This document shows positions 14,866-24,491 of a stretch of DNA of 64,000 nt, one piece after another. How positions within the stretch are numbered: position 1 is the first letter of the stretch; each line of letters begins with the position of its first letter. The notes under the pieces are model-generated. The model made no database searches. It was given only the letters and a program-made list of their open reading frames with translations, and was not told where the DNA came from. Origin of the DNA: UBA2988 sp965237965 (GTDB lineage: Bacteria > Gemmatimonadota > Gemmatimonadetes > Longimicrobiales > Gaopeijiaceae); assembly GCA_965237965.1 (NCBI GenBank), contig CBDEGT010000002.1, positions 620,001 through 684,000 on the forward strand, written 5' to 3'. A program made the translations under genes and the position numbers.

Positions 14866-17736
14866 ATGGACGAGCCGATCCGCATCCGGGGTGCAAGGCA
14901 GCACAACCTGAAGGGATTCGACCTCGACCTTCCCAGAAGGAAGCTCGTGGTCGTGACCGGACCCTCGGGCTCGGGCAAGTCGTCGCTCGCGCTGGACACT
15001 CTTTTCGCCGAAGGCCAGCGCCGCTATGTCGAGTCGCTTTCGACGTATGCGAAGCAGTTTCTCGACCGGATGGAGAAGCCACGCGTCGACGCGATCGAGG
15101 GAATCGCTCCAGCAGTCGCGATCGAGCAGAAGAACCCGACCAAGACGAGCCGCTCGACGGTCGGCACCGCCACCGAAGTGCACGACTACCTGCGCCTCCT
15201 CTTTGCCCGCGTCGGGCACACGCACTGCCCGGAGTGTGACCGCCGCGTCCGTCCCGACACGGTGACCGGCGCGGTGGACCGCGTGCTCGGCCTGCCGGTG
15301 GGCACACGCTTCCTGGTGGCGTTTCCGCTCCGGCGCTCGGAGCAGATTGCCCACACCGGCGTGGTCGCGAACCTGAAGGCGATGGGGTTTATGCGCTGCC
15401 TGGCCGACGGCACGATGGTGGATCTCGGCGACGCCTCCCCGCACTCCTCGCCGGACGCGGCCGAGCTGGGCGTCGACCTGAGCCTGTGCACCGAGGTTCT
15501 GGTGATCGTCGATCGCCTGGTCGCCGCTTCGGAGGCCGGCGAACGGCTGGCGGACTCCGTGCAGACGGCGTTCACCGAGGGCGAAGGCGAGTGCGTGATC
15601 GTCGTGGTCGCTGCTGGGGCATCGGACGGCGCGGTGGACGGCGAGCGGCTGCTCTTTACCGAGCACTTCCGTTGCCCGGAGCATCCCCACATCGCGTTCC
15701 CGGAGCCTACCACGCAGTTCTTTTCGTTCAACAGTCCGTACGGCTCGTGCCCCGAATGCACCGGTTTCGGCGCCACCCTCGAGTACGACGTGGAGCTGAT
15801 CGTGCCCAATCCAAAGCGCTCTCTGGACGAGGGCGCGGTCGATCCCTGGACGAAGCCTCGCTATCGAAGGGAGCGCGAGCGGCTACGCGCCTTCGCGCGG
15901 CAGAGGAAAAAATCACTCTATGCGTCCTGGGACGAGCTGGACGAGGGCTTCCGACACGCGGTCATCCACGGGGCAGGGAAGGGAAAGAAGCGTTTCAAGG
16001 GTGTGATCCCCTTCCTCGTCTCCAAGGAGAAAAAACGCTACAAGCAGTACATCCGTGTCTTCCTGCGACGGTACCAGAGCCCGGTTGCCTGCGCGAGCTG
16101 CGGAGGGGCGCGCATTCGGCCCGAGGCGCTGTGGGTACGGGTGGGGGGAAGCACGATCGGCGCCGTCTCGGAGCTCCCGCTCGACGTCGTCCGGCACTGG
16201 CTGAGGGGCCTCGAGCTCGACGAGATGGAGGGGCGGATCGCGGAGACCATCGTGCGTGAGCTGGTCTCGCGCGTCGACTTTCTGGTGGATGTTGGCCTGG
16301 GGTACCTGACCCTTTCCCGACAGACCCGCACGCTGTCTGGGGGTGAGGCGCAGCGGATCACGCTCGCCAACTCACTCGGCTCACGGCTCGTGGAGACGCT
16401 TTACGTCCTGGACGAGCCCACGGTGGGGCTCCATCCGCGAGACACGGGCGCCATGCTTGCGTTGCTGGGGCGCCTGCGCGACGCCGGCAACACCGTAGTG
16501 GTTGTGGAGCACGACGTGCAGGCGATGCGCGCCGCCGATCACGTGGTCGAGCTCGGGCCGGCGTCGGGCGAGCGGGGCGGAGAGGTGGTATTCGAGGGGC
16601 CGCCCTCCGAGTTGGAGCATGCGGACACTTCAACCGGGCGTTATCTGTCGGGCCGGAGCGACGTGCCGCTCCTCGAGGGTCGCCGGCGCGTGGACGGTCC
16701 CGCTCTCGCGCTACGCGGTGCTCGGTTGCACAACGTGCGCGGGGCGGACATCGCGATTCCGTTCGGCGCGCTCACCGTCGTCAGCGGGGTGTCCGGCTCG
16801 GGCAAGAGCACGCTCGTGCACGACATTCTCTACCGTGCGCTGGAGCAGACCCTTCGCGGAGGCGAGACCACCGCGAAGGAACACCTGGGCGAGGAGGTGG
16901 GCGAGTACGACCACCTGGATGGCGCCGCTCGGATCGATGACGTCGTGCTCGTAGACCAGAGCCCGATCGGACGGACGCCACGCTCCAACCCGGTCACCTA
17001 CATCAAGGCCTGGGACGAGGTGCGGCGCCTCTTCGCTGGTCAGCCGCTGGCGCGCAAGCGTCGCTATCAGGCGGGCATATTCTCATTCAACACGCCGGGC
17101 GGGCGCTGCGAGGTGTGCAAGGGTTCGGGTCACCTCGAGATCGAGATGGTGTTCATGGCCGACGTGTTCGTGCCGTGCGAGCTGTGCGGCGGCTCGCGCT
17201 TCAAGCCCGAGGTGCTCGAGGTGACGTACCGCGATCTGAGCGTGGCGAGGGTTCTCGAGCTCACGGTCGACGAGGCGATCCGGTTCTTCATTCGAGAGGA
17301 CCGGCTCGGCAAGATCCTCTGGCAGTTGCAGCAGGTGGGACTCGGCTATCTGCGGCTGGGCCAGCCTGCTACCACGCTTTCCGGCGGCGAAGCGCAGCGC
17401 CTCAAGATCGCGCGCGAGCTGTCGGGAGCGGCCGGACGGAAGGGGCGGAAGCTCTACCTCCTGGACGAGCCGACCACGGGGCTATCCGGGGAGGACGTGC
17501 GCAGGCTCCTGCGCGTGCTCGCCCGGCTGCTGGAAGCCGGGCATACCGTGCTCCTGATCGAGCACAACCTGGACGTGATCAAGACCGCCGACTGGGTGAT
17601 CGACATGGGGCCGGGTGCGGGGAGCCACGGGGGCGAGGTGGTCGCCATGGGCCGCCCCGAGGACATCGCGCGCGTTCCAGAGAGCGTGACCGGGCGGTAC
17701 CTGCGCGACGCGCTCGGTGAGGGGAGGGCGGCCTGA
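14866..17736 (+). CDS. uvrA: Excinuclease ABC subunit A
   Basis: The DNA damage sensor of nucleotide excision repair, 956 residues. It has two ABC modules: Walker A GPSGSGKSS near residue 33, signature LSGGEAQRI near 490, second Walker A GVSGSGKST near 640 and signature LSGGEAQRL near 838. Zinc sites include the CPECTGF and CASCGG pair in the first half and the CEVC...CELC pair near 747-775. An upstream in-frame start at 14665 is rejected because it overlaps the hisL region and adds non-homologous sequence; family homology begins at MDEPIRIRGARQHNL. No LexA box was recognised upstream. Confidence 0.97.
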   Translation: MDEPIRIRGARQHNLKGFDLDLPRRKLVVVTGPSGSGKSSLALDTLFAEGQRRYVESLSTYAKQFLDRMEKPRVDAIEGIAPAVAIEQKNPTKTSRSTVGTATEVHDYLRLLFARVGHTHCPECDRRVRPDTVTGAVDRVLGLPVGTRFLVAFPLRRSEQIAHTGVVANLKAMGFMRCLADGTMVDLGDASPHSSPDAAELGVDLSLCTEVLVIVDRLVAASEAGERLADSVQTAFTEGEGECVIVVVAAGASDGAVDGERLLFTEHFRCPEHPHIAFPEPTTQFFSFNSPYGSCPECTGFGATLEYDVELIVPNPKRSLDEGAVDPWTKPRYRRERERLRAFARQRKKSLYASWDELDEGFRHAVIHGAGKGKKRFKGVIPFLVSKEKKRYKQYIRVFLRRYQSPVACASCGGARIRPEALWVRVGGSTIGAVSELPLDVVRHWLRGLELDEMEGRIAETIVRELVSRVDFLVDVGLGYLTLSRQTRTLSGGEAQRITLANSLGSRLVETLYVLDEPTVGLHPRDTGAMLALLGRLRDAGNTVVVVEHDVQAMRAADHVVELGPASGERGGEVVFEGPPSELEHADTSTGRYLSGRSDVPLLEGRRRVDGPALALRGARLHNVRGADIAIPFGALTVVSGVSGSGKSTLVHDILYRALEQTLRGGETTAKEHLGEEVGEYDHLDGAARIDDVVLVDQSPIGRTPRSNPVTYIKAWDEVRRLFAGQPLARKRRYQAGIFSFNTPGGRCEVCKGSGHLEIEMVFMADVFVPCELCGGSRFKPEVLEVTYRDLSVARVLELTVDEAIRFFIREDRLGKILWQLQQVGLGYLRLGQPATTLSGGEAQRLKIARELSGAAGRKGRKLYLLDEPTTGLSGEDVRRLLRVLARLLEAGHTVLLIEHNLDVIKTADWVIDMGPGAGSHGGEVVAMGRPEDIARVPESVTGRYLRDALGEGRAA

Positions 17737-18108
17737 GGGATCAGGCCGCATGAGGTTGTCACCGCCCGCTGTATGGCGCGCGCGCCGGCTCGAATGCGCG
17801 GCCCCGTGACGCGGATTGGGGGCCCACCACCCCTGCCATCGGCGCAGCATTCGCCCTGCCACCCCCCTCAGGCGAGCGAACGCGGCCCTGCCGCCCCGTC
17901 CCACCTGCTTCGGCACGTAGAAGCAGGTCACGGAGGAGAGCCTGACCTCCGCCTCGGCACCCTGGTCGGGGGCGACGCAGAGTACGTCCCGACCCACGGC
18001 CACCACGATCCCCGAGGTCGCGATCCGGTCGGAGCCTTCGCGATGGAAGACGCGGATGCGGGTGCCCGCCCCGAGGCGGGAGATCCGGTCGGCGATCGTC
18101 GCGCTCAT
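17482..18108 (-). CDS. Hypothetical protein with an SH3-like N-terminal part (3' end uncertain)
   Basis: The first ~85 residues (from ATG 18108) look protein-like: GAGTRIRVF..., a central SGIVVAVGRDVLCVAP and VRLSSVTCFYVP, a short beta-rich pattern seen in small hypothetical proteins that end in a basic segment. From about 17736 downward the frame runs antisense into the 3' end of uvrA and becomes arbitrary in composition, so the true stop is probably lost by a frameshift near 17750-17800. I cannot assign a function. Confidence refers to the presence of a gene in the upper half only. Confidence 0.35.
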   Translation of the reverse strand: MSATIADRISRLGAGTRIRVFHREGSDRIATSGIVVAVGRDVLCVAPDQGAEAEVRLSSVTCFYVPKQVGRGGRAAFARLRGVAGRMLRRWQGWWAPNPRHGAAHSSRRARHTAGGDNLMRPDPSGRPPLTERVAQVPPGHALWNARDVLGAAHGDHLAPVAPRTRPHVDHPVGGLDHVQVVLDQEHGMPGFQQPGEHAQEPAHVLPG

Positions 18109-18373
18109 GCTCTCACGCTACGCGCGGGAGGCCGGCGAGGCCACCAACGACATGGCTGGGCCCGGTGGCCCGGGTATGCTGAACGTCACGGGTCCACGCG
18201 CTCTCAGGTTCGCTCCGTGGACACCTCCTCGGCGTCCCGACTTATGTTCGAATCGTGGTTCCGCCTGATCGGCTCCCTCGTCCGACTGTCGCCTGATTAC
18301 GTCACCGCCTCTCACTGAGCTGGAGGCTCGCCTCCGCCGGATCCGTGCGTCGGGAAGCTCCCGTGAGGAGCTG
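18109..18373. other. Non-coding stretch between the hypothetical gene and the TPR-GGDEF gene
   Basis: No convincing gene on either strand. The last ~90 bases before 18374 read in frame with the downstream protein (E-L-E-A-R-L-R-R-I-R pattern) after an in-frame TGA near 18267. The TPR protein may therefore start at a non-standard codon in this stretch. Confidence 0.4.
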
Positions 18374-20155
18374 GTGGACGCTCTCAACGACCTTGCCTGG
18401 GCGGTGCGCCAGCTGGATCCCCAACGCTGCCTCGAGATGGCCCGTGAGGCTGCGGTCGTGTCCCGGATCGAGGGCTACCGGAGCGGGCTCGGCGTGGCGC
18501 TCCGCAACTCGGGACACGCGCACTATCGGCTGGCCGACTACGCAGCCTCGTTGACCGACTCCGAGCAGGCGCTCGCGGTGTTCGAGGTCCTGGGTGACCG
18601 CGTCGGGTGTGCGAGCGCGACCGGCAGCATCGGGATGGCGTACACGCGGCTGGCGGATTACCCGCGCGGACTCAGCTACCACCGGGAGAGCCTCCGCATT
18701 CGACGCGAAATGGGCGACGCGGCGGGTGAGGGTGCATCGCTCAACAACCTGGGCGTGATCCACTTCGAGCTTGCGGACTATCCGGTGGCTCTCGATCACT
18801 ATCTCGCCAGCTTGCAAATCTGGCAGAAGCTGGAACACCGCGACGGCGCGGGGCACGCGTTCAACAACCTCGGCGAGGTGCACGAGAGGATGGGCGACCT
18901 CGATCGGGCGCTGGAGTGCTACGATCAGGCGTGCGCTACGTGGGAGAAGGTGGGCAACCGCGCGGGGGCGGGGGCGACCCGCTTGAACCGGGCGCGCGTC
19001 CTGCTCGAGCGGGACGATCCGGCCGAGGCCTACGCGGTGCTGGAGGGGTGTCTCGACCGAGCGCTCGAGAGCGGGGATCGCTGGAACGAAGCAATGTGCC
19101 ATCCGCTCATGGGGCGGGCCCTCCTCCAGCTCGGGCGTACCGCGGAAGCGGAACGGCACTTCGAGTCGGGGCTGGAAATCCTCGCCGACCTCGGGCTGCG
19201 TTACCCGGAGGCCGAGGCGCTCCTGTTCCTCGCGCTGCTGCGGCTCGATCACGGCCGCTTCCGTGAGGCCGCCGGGCTTCTGCATCACGCGCTCCGGATC
19301 GCGCGCGAGACCGGATCCAACGCGCTCCGCTACCGAGCCCACCATGCCCTCGCGGAGTTGCACGAAGCTTTGGGGCGCACGAGGCATGCCCTTCGTCACC
19401 ACCGGCTCTACGACAAGTGGCGCGAGCTGGTGATGGGCAGCGAGACCGACCGCCGCTTGACCGCGATGCTGATGCGCGCCGAGACCGAGGAGACTGCGCG
19501 CGAGGCGGAGATCCACCGTCTCCGTCACGTCGAGTTGGCGCAGGCGGTCACGCAGCTCGAGGAGGCGAACGCGAGGCTGGAGGAGGCGAATACGGAAAAG
19601 GGGCGTCTCCTGAACGAATTGAAGGAGCGCGCGCGGGAGCTCGATCGGATGGCCCGCGAGGATGCCCTGACCGGGCTCGCGAACCGGCGGGAGATGGCGG
19701 AGCGGCTGGAGACGGAGTACGTGCGCGCCCGACGGTTCGACCGCGACCTGACCGCGGTGATGGTGGATGCCGATCGCTTCAAGCAGGTAAACGACCGGTT
19801 CTCGCACGCCGTCGGGGACGAGGTGCTCCGCCAGCTTGCGCACGTCCTGGCCGAGACCTGCCGGGCCGTGGACTCGGTCGGGCGCTGGGGCGGAGAGGAG
19901 TTCCTGATTCTGCTGGTAGAAGCCTCGCAGAACGCCGCGGCGCGGGTATGCGAAAAGGCACGCCGGGCGGTGGAGAGCTACCCGTGGGACGAAATCGCCG
20001 AGGGCCTGCTTGTTACCGTGAGTCTCGGCTACGCTACACTCACGCCCGCGACGCAGACGCCGGAGGCCCTGGTCGGCGCCGCCGATGCGGCGCTGTACCA
20101 CGCGAAGCGTGGAGGCCGCAACCGCGTGTCCAACGGTGATGCGGCGGAGGAGTAG
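18374..20155 (+). CDS. TPR-repeat diguanylate cyclase (GGDEF)
   Basis: Soluble signalling protein. Residues 1 to ~340 are seven or more TPR-type repeats (for example LNNLGVIHFELADYPVALDHY, FNNLGEVHERMGDLDRALECY). Then comes a coiled coil (about 370-430, repeated LEEAN) and a GGDEF domain with DALTGLANRR, DADRFKQVNDRF and the active loop RWGGEEF near residue 503, so it should make c-di-GMP from two GTP. No RxxD I-site is obvious before the loop. No signal peptide or membrane helix is seen; the ligand would act through the TPR array. The start is GTG 18374 with GAGGAG close by, but homology-like helix sequence upstream suggests an earlier start. Confidence 0.9.
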   Translation: MDALNDLAWAVRQLDPQRCLEMAREAAVVSRIEGYRSGLGVALRNSGHAHYRLADYAASLTDSEQALAVFEVLGDRVGCASATGSIGMAYTRLADYPRGLSYHRESLRIRREMGDAAGEGASLNNLGVIHFELADYPVALDHYLASLQIWQKLEHRDGAGHAFNNLGEVHERMGDLDRALECYDQACATWEKVGNRAGAGATRLNRARVLLERDDPAEAYAVLEGCLDRALESGDRWNEAMCHPLMGRALLQLGRTAEAERHFESGLEILADLGLRYPEAEALLFLALLRLDHGRFREAAGLLHHALRIARETGSNALRYRAHHALAELHEALGRTRHALRHHRLYDKWRELVMGSETDRRLTAMLMRAETEETAREAEIHRLRHVELAQAVTQLEEANARLEEANTEKGRLLNELKERARELDRMAREDALTGLANRREMAERLETEYVRARRFDRDLTAVMVDADRFKQVNDRFSHAVGDEVLRQLAHVLAETCRAVDSVGRWGGEEFLILLVEASQNAAARVCEKARRAVESYPWDEIAEGLLVTVSLGYATLTPATQTPEALVGAADAALYHAKRGGRNRVSNGDAAEE

Positions 20156-20173
20156 ACATCACGCGTCCACCGC

Positions 20174-20395
20174 GTGCTCGGTCCCGGTTCGCGCCGCGCA
20201 CCGCGCGGCTCGTTCTTCTCGCTGTTCCCCTCGGTCGTGTCGACTGAGGGCGCCGCGGCCCAGATACCGCGCGATCTCACTCCCGACGAGAGTGTCCGCA
20301 TCGGTCTGGAGAACAACCCGACGCGGCGAGCGGCGGGTGCCGATACCTCCAACGAGGTCGCGGAGGGCGTCCGAGTCACACCCGACGGGGGATGA
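20174..20395 (+). pseudogene. Remnant of a TolC-family outer membrane efflux protein
   Basis: A 73-codon stretch containing IPRDLTPDESVRIGLENNP and RRAAGADTSNEVAEGVR, which matches the N-terminal repeat of TolC proteins (LTLxEAVxxALENNPxLxAAxAxxxAAxAGV). The preceding signal-peptide-like residues (RTARLVLLAVPL) lie in another frame, and nothing of the remaining ~350 residues follows. It is probably a decayed gene relic between the GGDEF gene and the next operon. Confidence 0.5.
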
Positions 20396-20744
20396 GGTCG
20401 GACGGCTCCTTACCGCTCGGTCCGACCTGCTCCACGCTCAGGACGAATGCGCGTTCGTCCAGCTCCAAGCGGACCTCGCCGCCCGGTACTAGCCGCGTCA
20501 AGAGCGGACTCTCGACGAAGTGATGCAAGTGCGATCCGGAGTCGCCCCTCCCGCATGTGCAGGACATCGTGCTCAGGTGCGCCTGGCCCCGTTCGGGTCC
20601 GCTCACGAGCTCGATCTCGGCACCGAGCCGGGCCAGCCGGTCGGCCGTCGCCGCCGAGATCATGAGCCTTCCGTCCTGGGGGGTCTTCCGTGAAACGACG
20701 ACCCGCTCGAGCTGGAGCCCCGGACCTGGATCCCCGTCTGTCAT
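20376..20744 (-). CDS. Hypothetical protein, 122 residues
   Basis: Not recognised. ATG 20744 has a GGAGTGGG site at good distance. The protein has an SAATADRLARLGAEIELV segment, a central Cys/His cluster STMSCTCGRGDSGSHLHHFVES that could bind a metal, and a C-terminal beta pattern VRLELDERAFVLSVEQVG. It is soluble, with no signal peptide. A 37-codon membrane ORF lies immediately upstream and may be in the same message. Confidence 0.55.
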   Translation of the reverse strand: MTDGDPGPGLQLERVVVSRKTPQDGRLMISAATADRLARLGAEIELVSGPERGQAHLSTMSCTCGRGDSGSHLHHFVESPLLTRLVPGGEVRLELDERAFVLSVEQVGPSGKEPSDLIPRRV

Positions 20745-20760
20745 TGTTCCCACTCCACCG

Positions 20761-20874
20761 CTAGAAGCCGATCCCCCGCGCCATCGCGGTCGCTGCGAAC
20801 ACCAGGGCCACCAGCTGCGCCTTGCTGATCCCGGCGAAGACCTGCAGCGCCGCCAGGATCCAGCGAGTCAGCAC
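20761..20874 (-). CDS. Possible 37-residue membrane peptide
   Basis: GTG 20874 is preceded by GGAGG at 4 bases. The product is one amphipathic/hydrophobic helix pair (LTRWILAALQVFAGISK, then AQLVALVFAATAMARGIGF). It ends 16 bp before the next gene on the same strand. No family was recognised; it could be spurious. Confidence 0.35.
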   Translation of the reverse strand: MLTRWILAALQVFAGISKAQLVALVFAATAMARGIGF

Positions 20875-20963
20875 GTTGCCTCCGATTCTGCGTGGCCCAC
20901 CTTCCACGGCGCCCCATGGTATATTGCCGAGCCAGCGACGTCGAACTATCGAGATCCTCGCCC

Positions 20964-22373
20964 ATGAACCACGCTCCTCCACAGTCCAGAGATGCCCGGC
21001 CCACGATGCGATGGCTCCGGCCCTGCGCTCCGTCCGTGCTCACGGCGGTCGTCCTCATGCTGGCCGGTTCATTTCCGGTCGCCGCCCAGGACGACTTCAC
21101 GCTCCAGTTGATCCCGATCGACACCTTTTCGCTCCCCAATGGGCTCCGCGTGATTGTCTCGGAGGACCACTCGGCTCCCATCGTAGCGGTCTCGATGTGG
21201 TATCACGTGGGAAGCGCACACGAGCCGCCGGGCCGTAGCGGGTTCGCCCACTTTTTCGAGCACATGCTGTTCGAGGAGACGGAGAACCTGGCGGATGGCG
21301 AGATGGACAGGCTGATCACCGAAGCCGGCGGCGTGATGAACGGCACCACCGACACGGACCGTACCGCCTACTGGGAGATTTTGCCCGCGAATCGAATCAA
21401 CCTCGCGCTCTGGATCAACGCCGAGAGGATGGATCGGCTCCGCGTCACCGAGCGCGGCTTCCAGAACCAACGGGAGGTGGTCAAGGAGGAGCGGCGCATG
21501 CGGATCGAGAACCAGCCGTACGCCAACGCACAGCTCGCGCTGGACACCCTCGCGACCGACTACCTCCCGTACAGGCATCTCGTCATCGGCACGATGGACG
21601 AACTCGACGCGGCCACCGCTGCCGACGCGCTGGACTTCTACGAACGGTACTACGTTCCTAACAACGCCGTGCTGACGGTCGTGGGTGATGTGACCACGAT
21701 TCAGGTGCGAGCGCTGGCCGAGGAGTACTTCGGCATGATCCCTCGCGGTCCGGAGGCTCCACCCCTGCCGCCGCCTCCGCCCACCCCACGGACCGACGGG
21801 GAGCGCAGGGCCGAGCTCGACGACCCGCTCGCGCAGCTCCCGCTGATCTGGATGGCCTACAGCGTTCCGCCGGCGGATCATCCGGACGCACACGCGCTCG
21901 CGCTCCTGTCCACCATTTTCAGCGCGGGCGAGAGCAGTCGACTCCAGCGACGGCTCGTCCAGGATGAGCAGGCGGCGCTCGACGTGGTGGCCTTCCTGAG
22001 CCCGCGCCAGGGTCCCGGCCTGTTGATGTTCGGCGCCATTCCCAATCTCGGCGTCGGCGTGGACCGGCTGGAGGAGCTCGTAGCCGAGGACATCGCCGAG
22101 CTCCAGGACGACGGGGTGACCGCGCGCGAGCTCCGGAAGGCGAAGAACCAGAGACGCTCTCGCGAGGTGAGCGACCGCCTCAGGGTGCAGTCCAAGGGCG
22201 ATCGTCTTCAGACCGCGCAGCTCCGGTACGGCGATCCCCAGCGCGCGAACCGGGAGCTCGAGCGCTTCGAGGCGGTCACCCTCGAGGACGTCCGGCGGGT
22301 CGCGCGCACCTACTTGAAGCCGAGCAATCGCACGGTGGTGATCGCGCGTCCGGTCGCTCCGGTAGAGAGGTGA
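20964..22373 (+). CDS. M16-family zinc metallopeptidase, catalytic subunit (exported)
   Basis: A processing-peptidase-like protein of 469 residues with an N-terminal signal sequence (hydrophobic run SVLTAVVLMLAGSFPVAA ending in an AxA-type site). The inverted zinc motif HFFEH is at about residues 96-100, followed by VVKEERRMR with the third-ligand Glu, and the C-terminal M16 domain is present. ATG 20964 is used; ATG 21006 would still keep the signal peptide. It is followed after 4 bp by a second M16 protein lacking the motif, the usual active/inactive pairing in which both halves build the peptide chamber. Confidence 0.9.
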   Translation: MNHAPPQSRDARPTMRWLRPCAPSVLTAVVLMLAGSFPVAAQDDFTLQLIPIDTFSLPNGLRVIVSEDHSAPIVAVSMWYHVGSAHEPPGRSGFAHFFEHMLFEETENLADGEMDRLITEAGGVMNGTTDTDRTAYWEILPANRINLALWINAERMDRLRVTERGFQNQREVVKEERRMRIENQPYANAQLALDTLATDYLPYRHLVIGTMDELDAATAADALDFYERYYVPNNAVLTVVGDVTTIQVRALAEEYFGMIPRGPEAPPLPPPPPTPRTDGERRAELDDPLAQLPLIWMAYSVPPADHPDAHALALLSTIFSAGESSRLQRRLVQDEQAALDVVAFLSPRQGPGLLMFGAIPNLGVGVDRLEELVAEDIAELQDDGVTARELRKAKNQRRSREVSDRLRVQSKGDRLQTAQLRYGDPQRANRELERFEAVTLEDVRRVARTYLKPSNRTVVIARPVAPVER

Positions 22374-22377
22374 GACG

Positions 22378-24478
22378 ATGAGCGCGCCTTTCATCAGCGC
22401 ATCCTTCGTCGGCTCGTCCCTCGCGGCGCTGCTGCTCGCGGGCCCCGGTGCGGTGACCGTGGCCGCGCAGGAGATGCCGCCGCCGCCGCTCCCCATGGGC
22501 CGGGTCGACTTTCCTCCGTTTCAGGAGCGGACGCTCACCGGCGGAGCCAGGCTTCTCGTGGTCACCCAGGACGAGGTGCCTTACGTCACCATCAACGTCG
22601 TGCTGCGCGGGGGGAGCGCGGTCGACCCAGCGGACCGGGTCGGCCTCGCCGCGTTCGCCGCGCAGCTTTCTGACCAAGGGCACGCCGACCCGCTCCGCCG
22701 ACGACATTGCCGAGGCGATCGACTTCGTGGGCGGCTCGCTCGACGCGTCCACAGGCTCCGACTGGACGACCGTCTCGCTCGGGGTGCTGGAGTCGGACCT
22801 CGCTGACAGCCTTGCCCTGCTCGCGGACGTCGTGATGAACCCCACGTTCCCCGAGGATGAGCTCGATCTGGTGCGCACGCGTGGGCTGTCGGGGCTCCAG
22901 GCCAGCCTGGCGCAGCCGGCGGTGCGTGCCAGCCGAGCCTTCACGCGCGCAGTCTACGGCGAGCACGGCTATGGCAAGCTCGAGACCAGCGAGACGCTCG
23001 AGGCGATCGACCGCGCCACGCTTCAGCAGTTCCACCGCACGTGGTTCCGTCCCGGGAACGCGCTCTTCGTTGTGGCGGGCTCGGTCACCGCGGACGAGAT
23101 CGCTCCCGCGATCGAGGCGGCGTTCCGCGAATGGCAGCCCGGGTCGGTGCCCGACGTCATGTATGGTGCCGCGCCCCGTGCGGAGGAGCGGGAGGTGATC
23201 CTCGTCCATCAGCCGGGGTCCGTGCAGGCGGTCGTGCGGGCGGGCCACCTGCTCGTGCGCGGGAACAGCCCCGATTGGACCGCGCTGTCGGTCGCGAACC
23301 AGGTGTTGGGCGGCGGCGTCACCGGCCGCCTGTTCAGAATCCTGCGTGAGGAGCGGGGCTGGACCTACGGAGCCTACGCGGCGGCGACGCGCCGCCGGGA
23401 CTTCGGGGTCTGGCAGGCGGCTCTGGAGGCCCGCAATGAGGTGGCGGTAGACGCGATCGCCGAGATGCTGGCCCAGATCGAGCGGATGCGCACGGAGCTC
23501 GTACCCGGCGCCGAACTCGGCGTGACGCAGAGCTTCATGGTGGGCTCATTCCCACTCACGATCGAGACCCCTCAGCAGATTGCCAGGCAGGTTGCTTCAA
23601 ACCGCCTGCTGGGCCTGCCCGACGATGCGCTGGCCACGTACCGTGAACGGATCGCCGCGCTCGACGCCTCCGAGATACGCCGCGTCAGCAGCCAGCACTA
23701 CCAGCCCGACCGGATCGTCCTGGTGGTGGTCGGCGACGCCGCCGAGCTGCAGGGCGAGCTGGCACGCTTCGGGCCCGTCAGGGTGGTGGACGACGCGGGC
23801 GCCCCGGTCGACCTCGGAGCGCTCATCCCGGAGTCCACCGGCGAACGCTTCGACGCCTCGGGCCTCGCGCCCCGCAGCTTCGAGTACAGCGTGCTCGCGG
23901 ACGGCGCCGCGGTCGGGACGATGCGGCGCGAACTGGTCGTCGACTCGACGGTCGACGAACCCGCGCTGGCCTACCGGGGCACGATCGAGGTCGGGCCGCA
24001 GATCATCTCGACCGAGGTAGTGTTCGGCGTCCCTGACTTCCAGGCGCTTGCGGCGCGCATGTCGATGCCCGTGGGCGACCAGTCCGCGACGATCGACGCG
24101 CGTGTCCGAGACGGTCGGCTGGTGGGAAGGGTCGAGCTGCCCGAAGGGACGCGGGACATCGACCGGGAGTTCCCGGCGGGCACGCTGATCGCAGATATGG
24201 TCGAGGTCGCGGTCTGGATCTCGGAGCTCGAGGAGGGCAAAGAAATCCGGGTTCCGGTCGCACGCCTGGAGACCGGCGCGGTCGAGGGGCAGACCATGCG
24301 TGTCACCGGCGCCGAAGAAGTGACCGTTCCGGCCGGGACGTTTCGTGCCTGGCGAGTGGAGATCGAGGGCTCCGAGCCGCAGACCGTCTGGGCGCGCTAC
24401 GAAGCGCCCCACGTTCTGCTCAAGCTCGTGCCCACGGGGCAGCCCCTCAGCCTAGAGCTCGTGGCGCTACCGGATTGA
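22378..24478 (+). CDS. Inactive M16-family partner fused to a DUF3108-like domain (one frameshift)
   Basis: ATG 22378 opens a signal peptide and the first M16 beta strands (ARLLVVTQDEVPYVTINVVLRGG). At 22669-22672 (CTTTCTG) one extra T shifts the frame; the continuing frame reads QLLTKGTPTRSADDIAEAI, exactly the family sequence, and runs to 24478. The HxxEH motif is absent, so this is the non-catalytic subunit. The rest includes GRLFRILREERGWTYGAYA of the second M16 domain. After about residue 480, a beta-rich module (YRGTIEVG..., VPAGTFRAWRVEIEG...WARYEAPHVLLKL) resembles periplasmic DUF3108. The frameshift is probably a sequencing error. Confidence 0.8.
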
Positions 24479-24491
24479 CGCGTCGGTGGGC

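Noticed and set aside
18243..18260. GTTCGAATC resembling a tRNA T-loop
   Set aside because: No flanking T-stem, anticodon arm or acceptor stem could be drawn.
18302..20101. 599-codon minus-strand ORF
   Set aside because: Entirely antisense to the TPR-GGDEF gene, with no recognisable domain.
21069..22496. 475-codon minus-strand ORF
   Set aside because: Antisense to the M16 peptidase gene with its HFFEH motif; no domain of its own.
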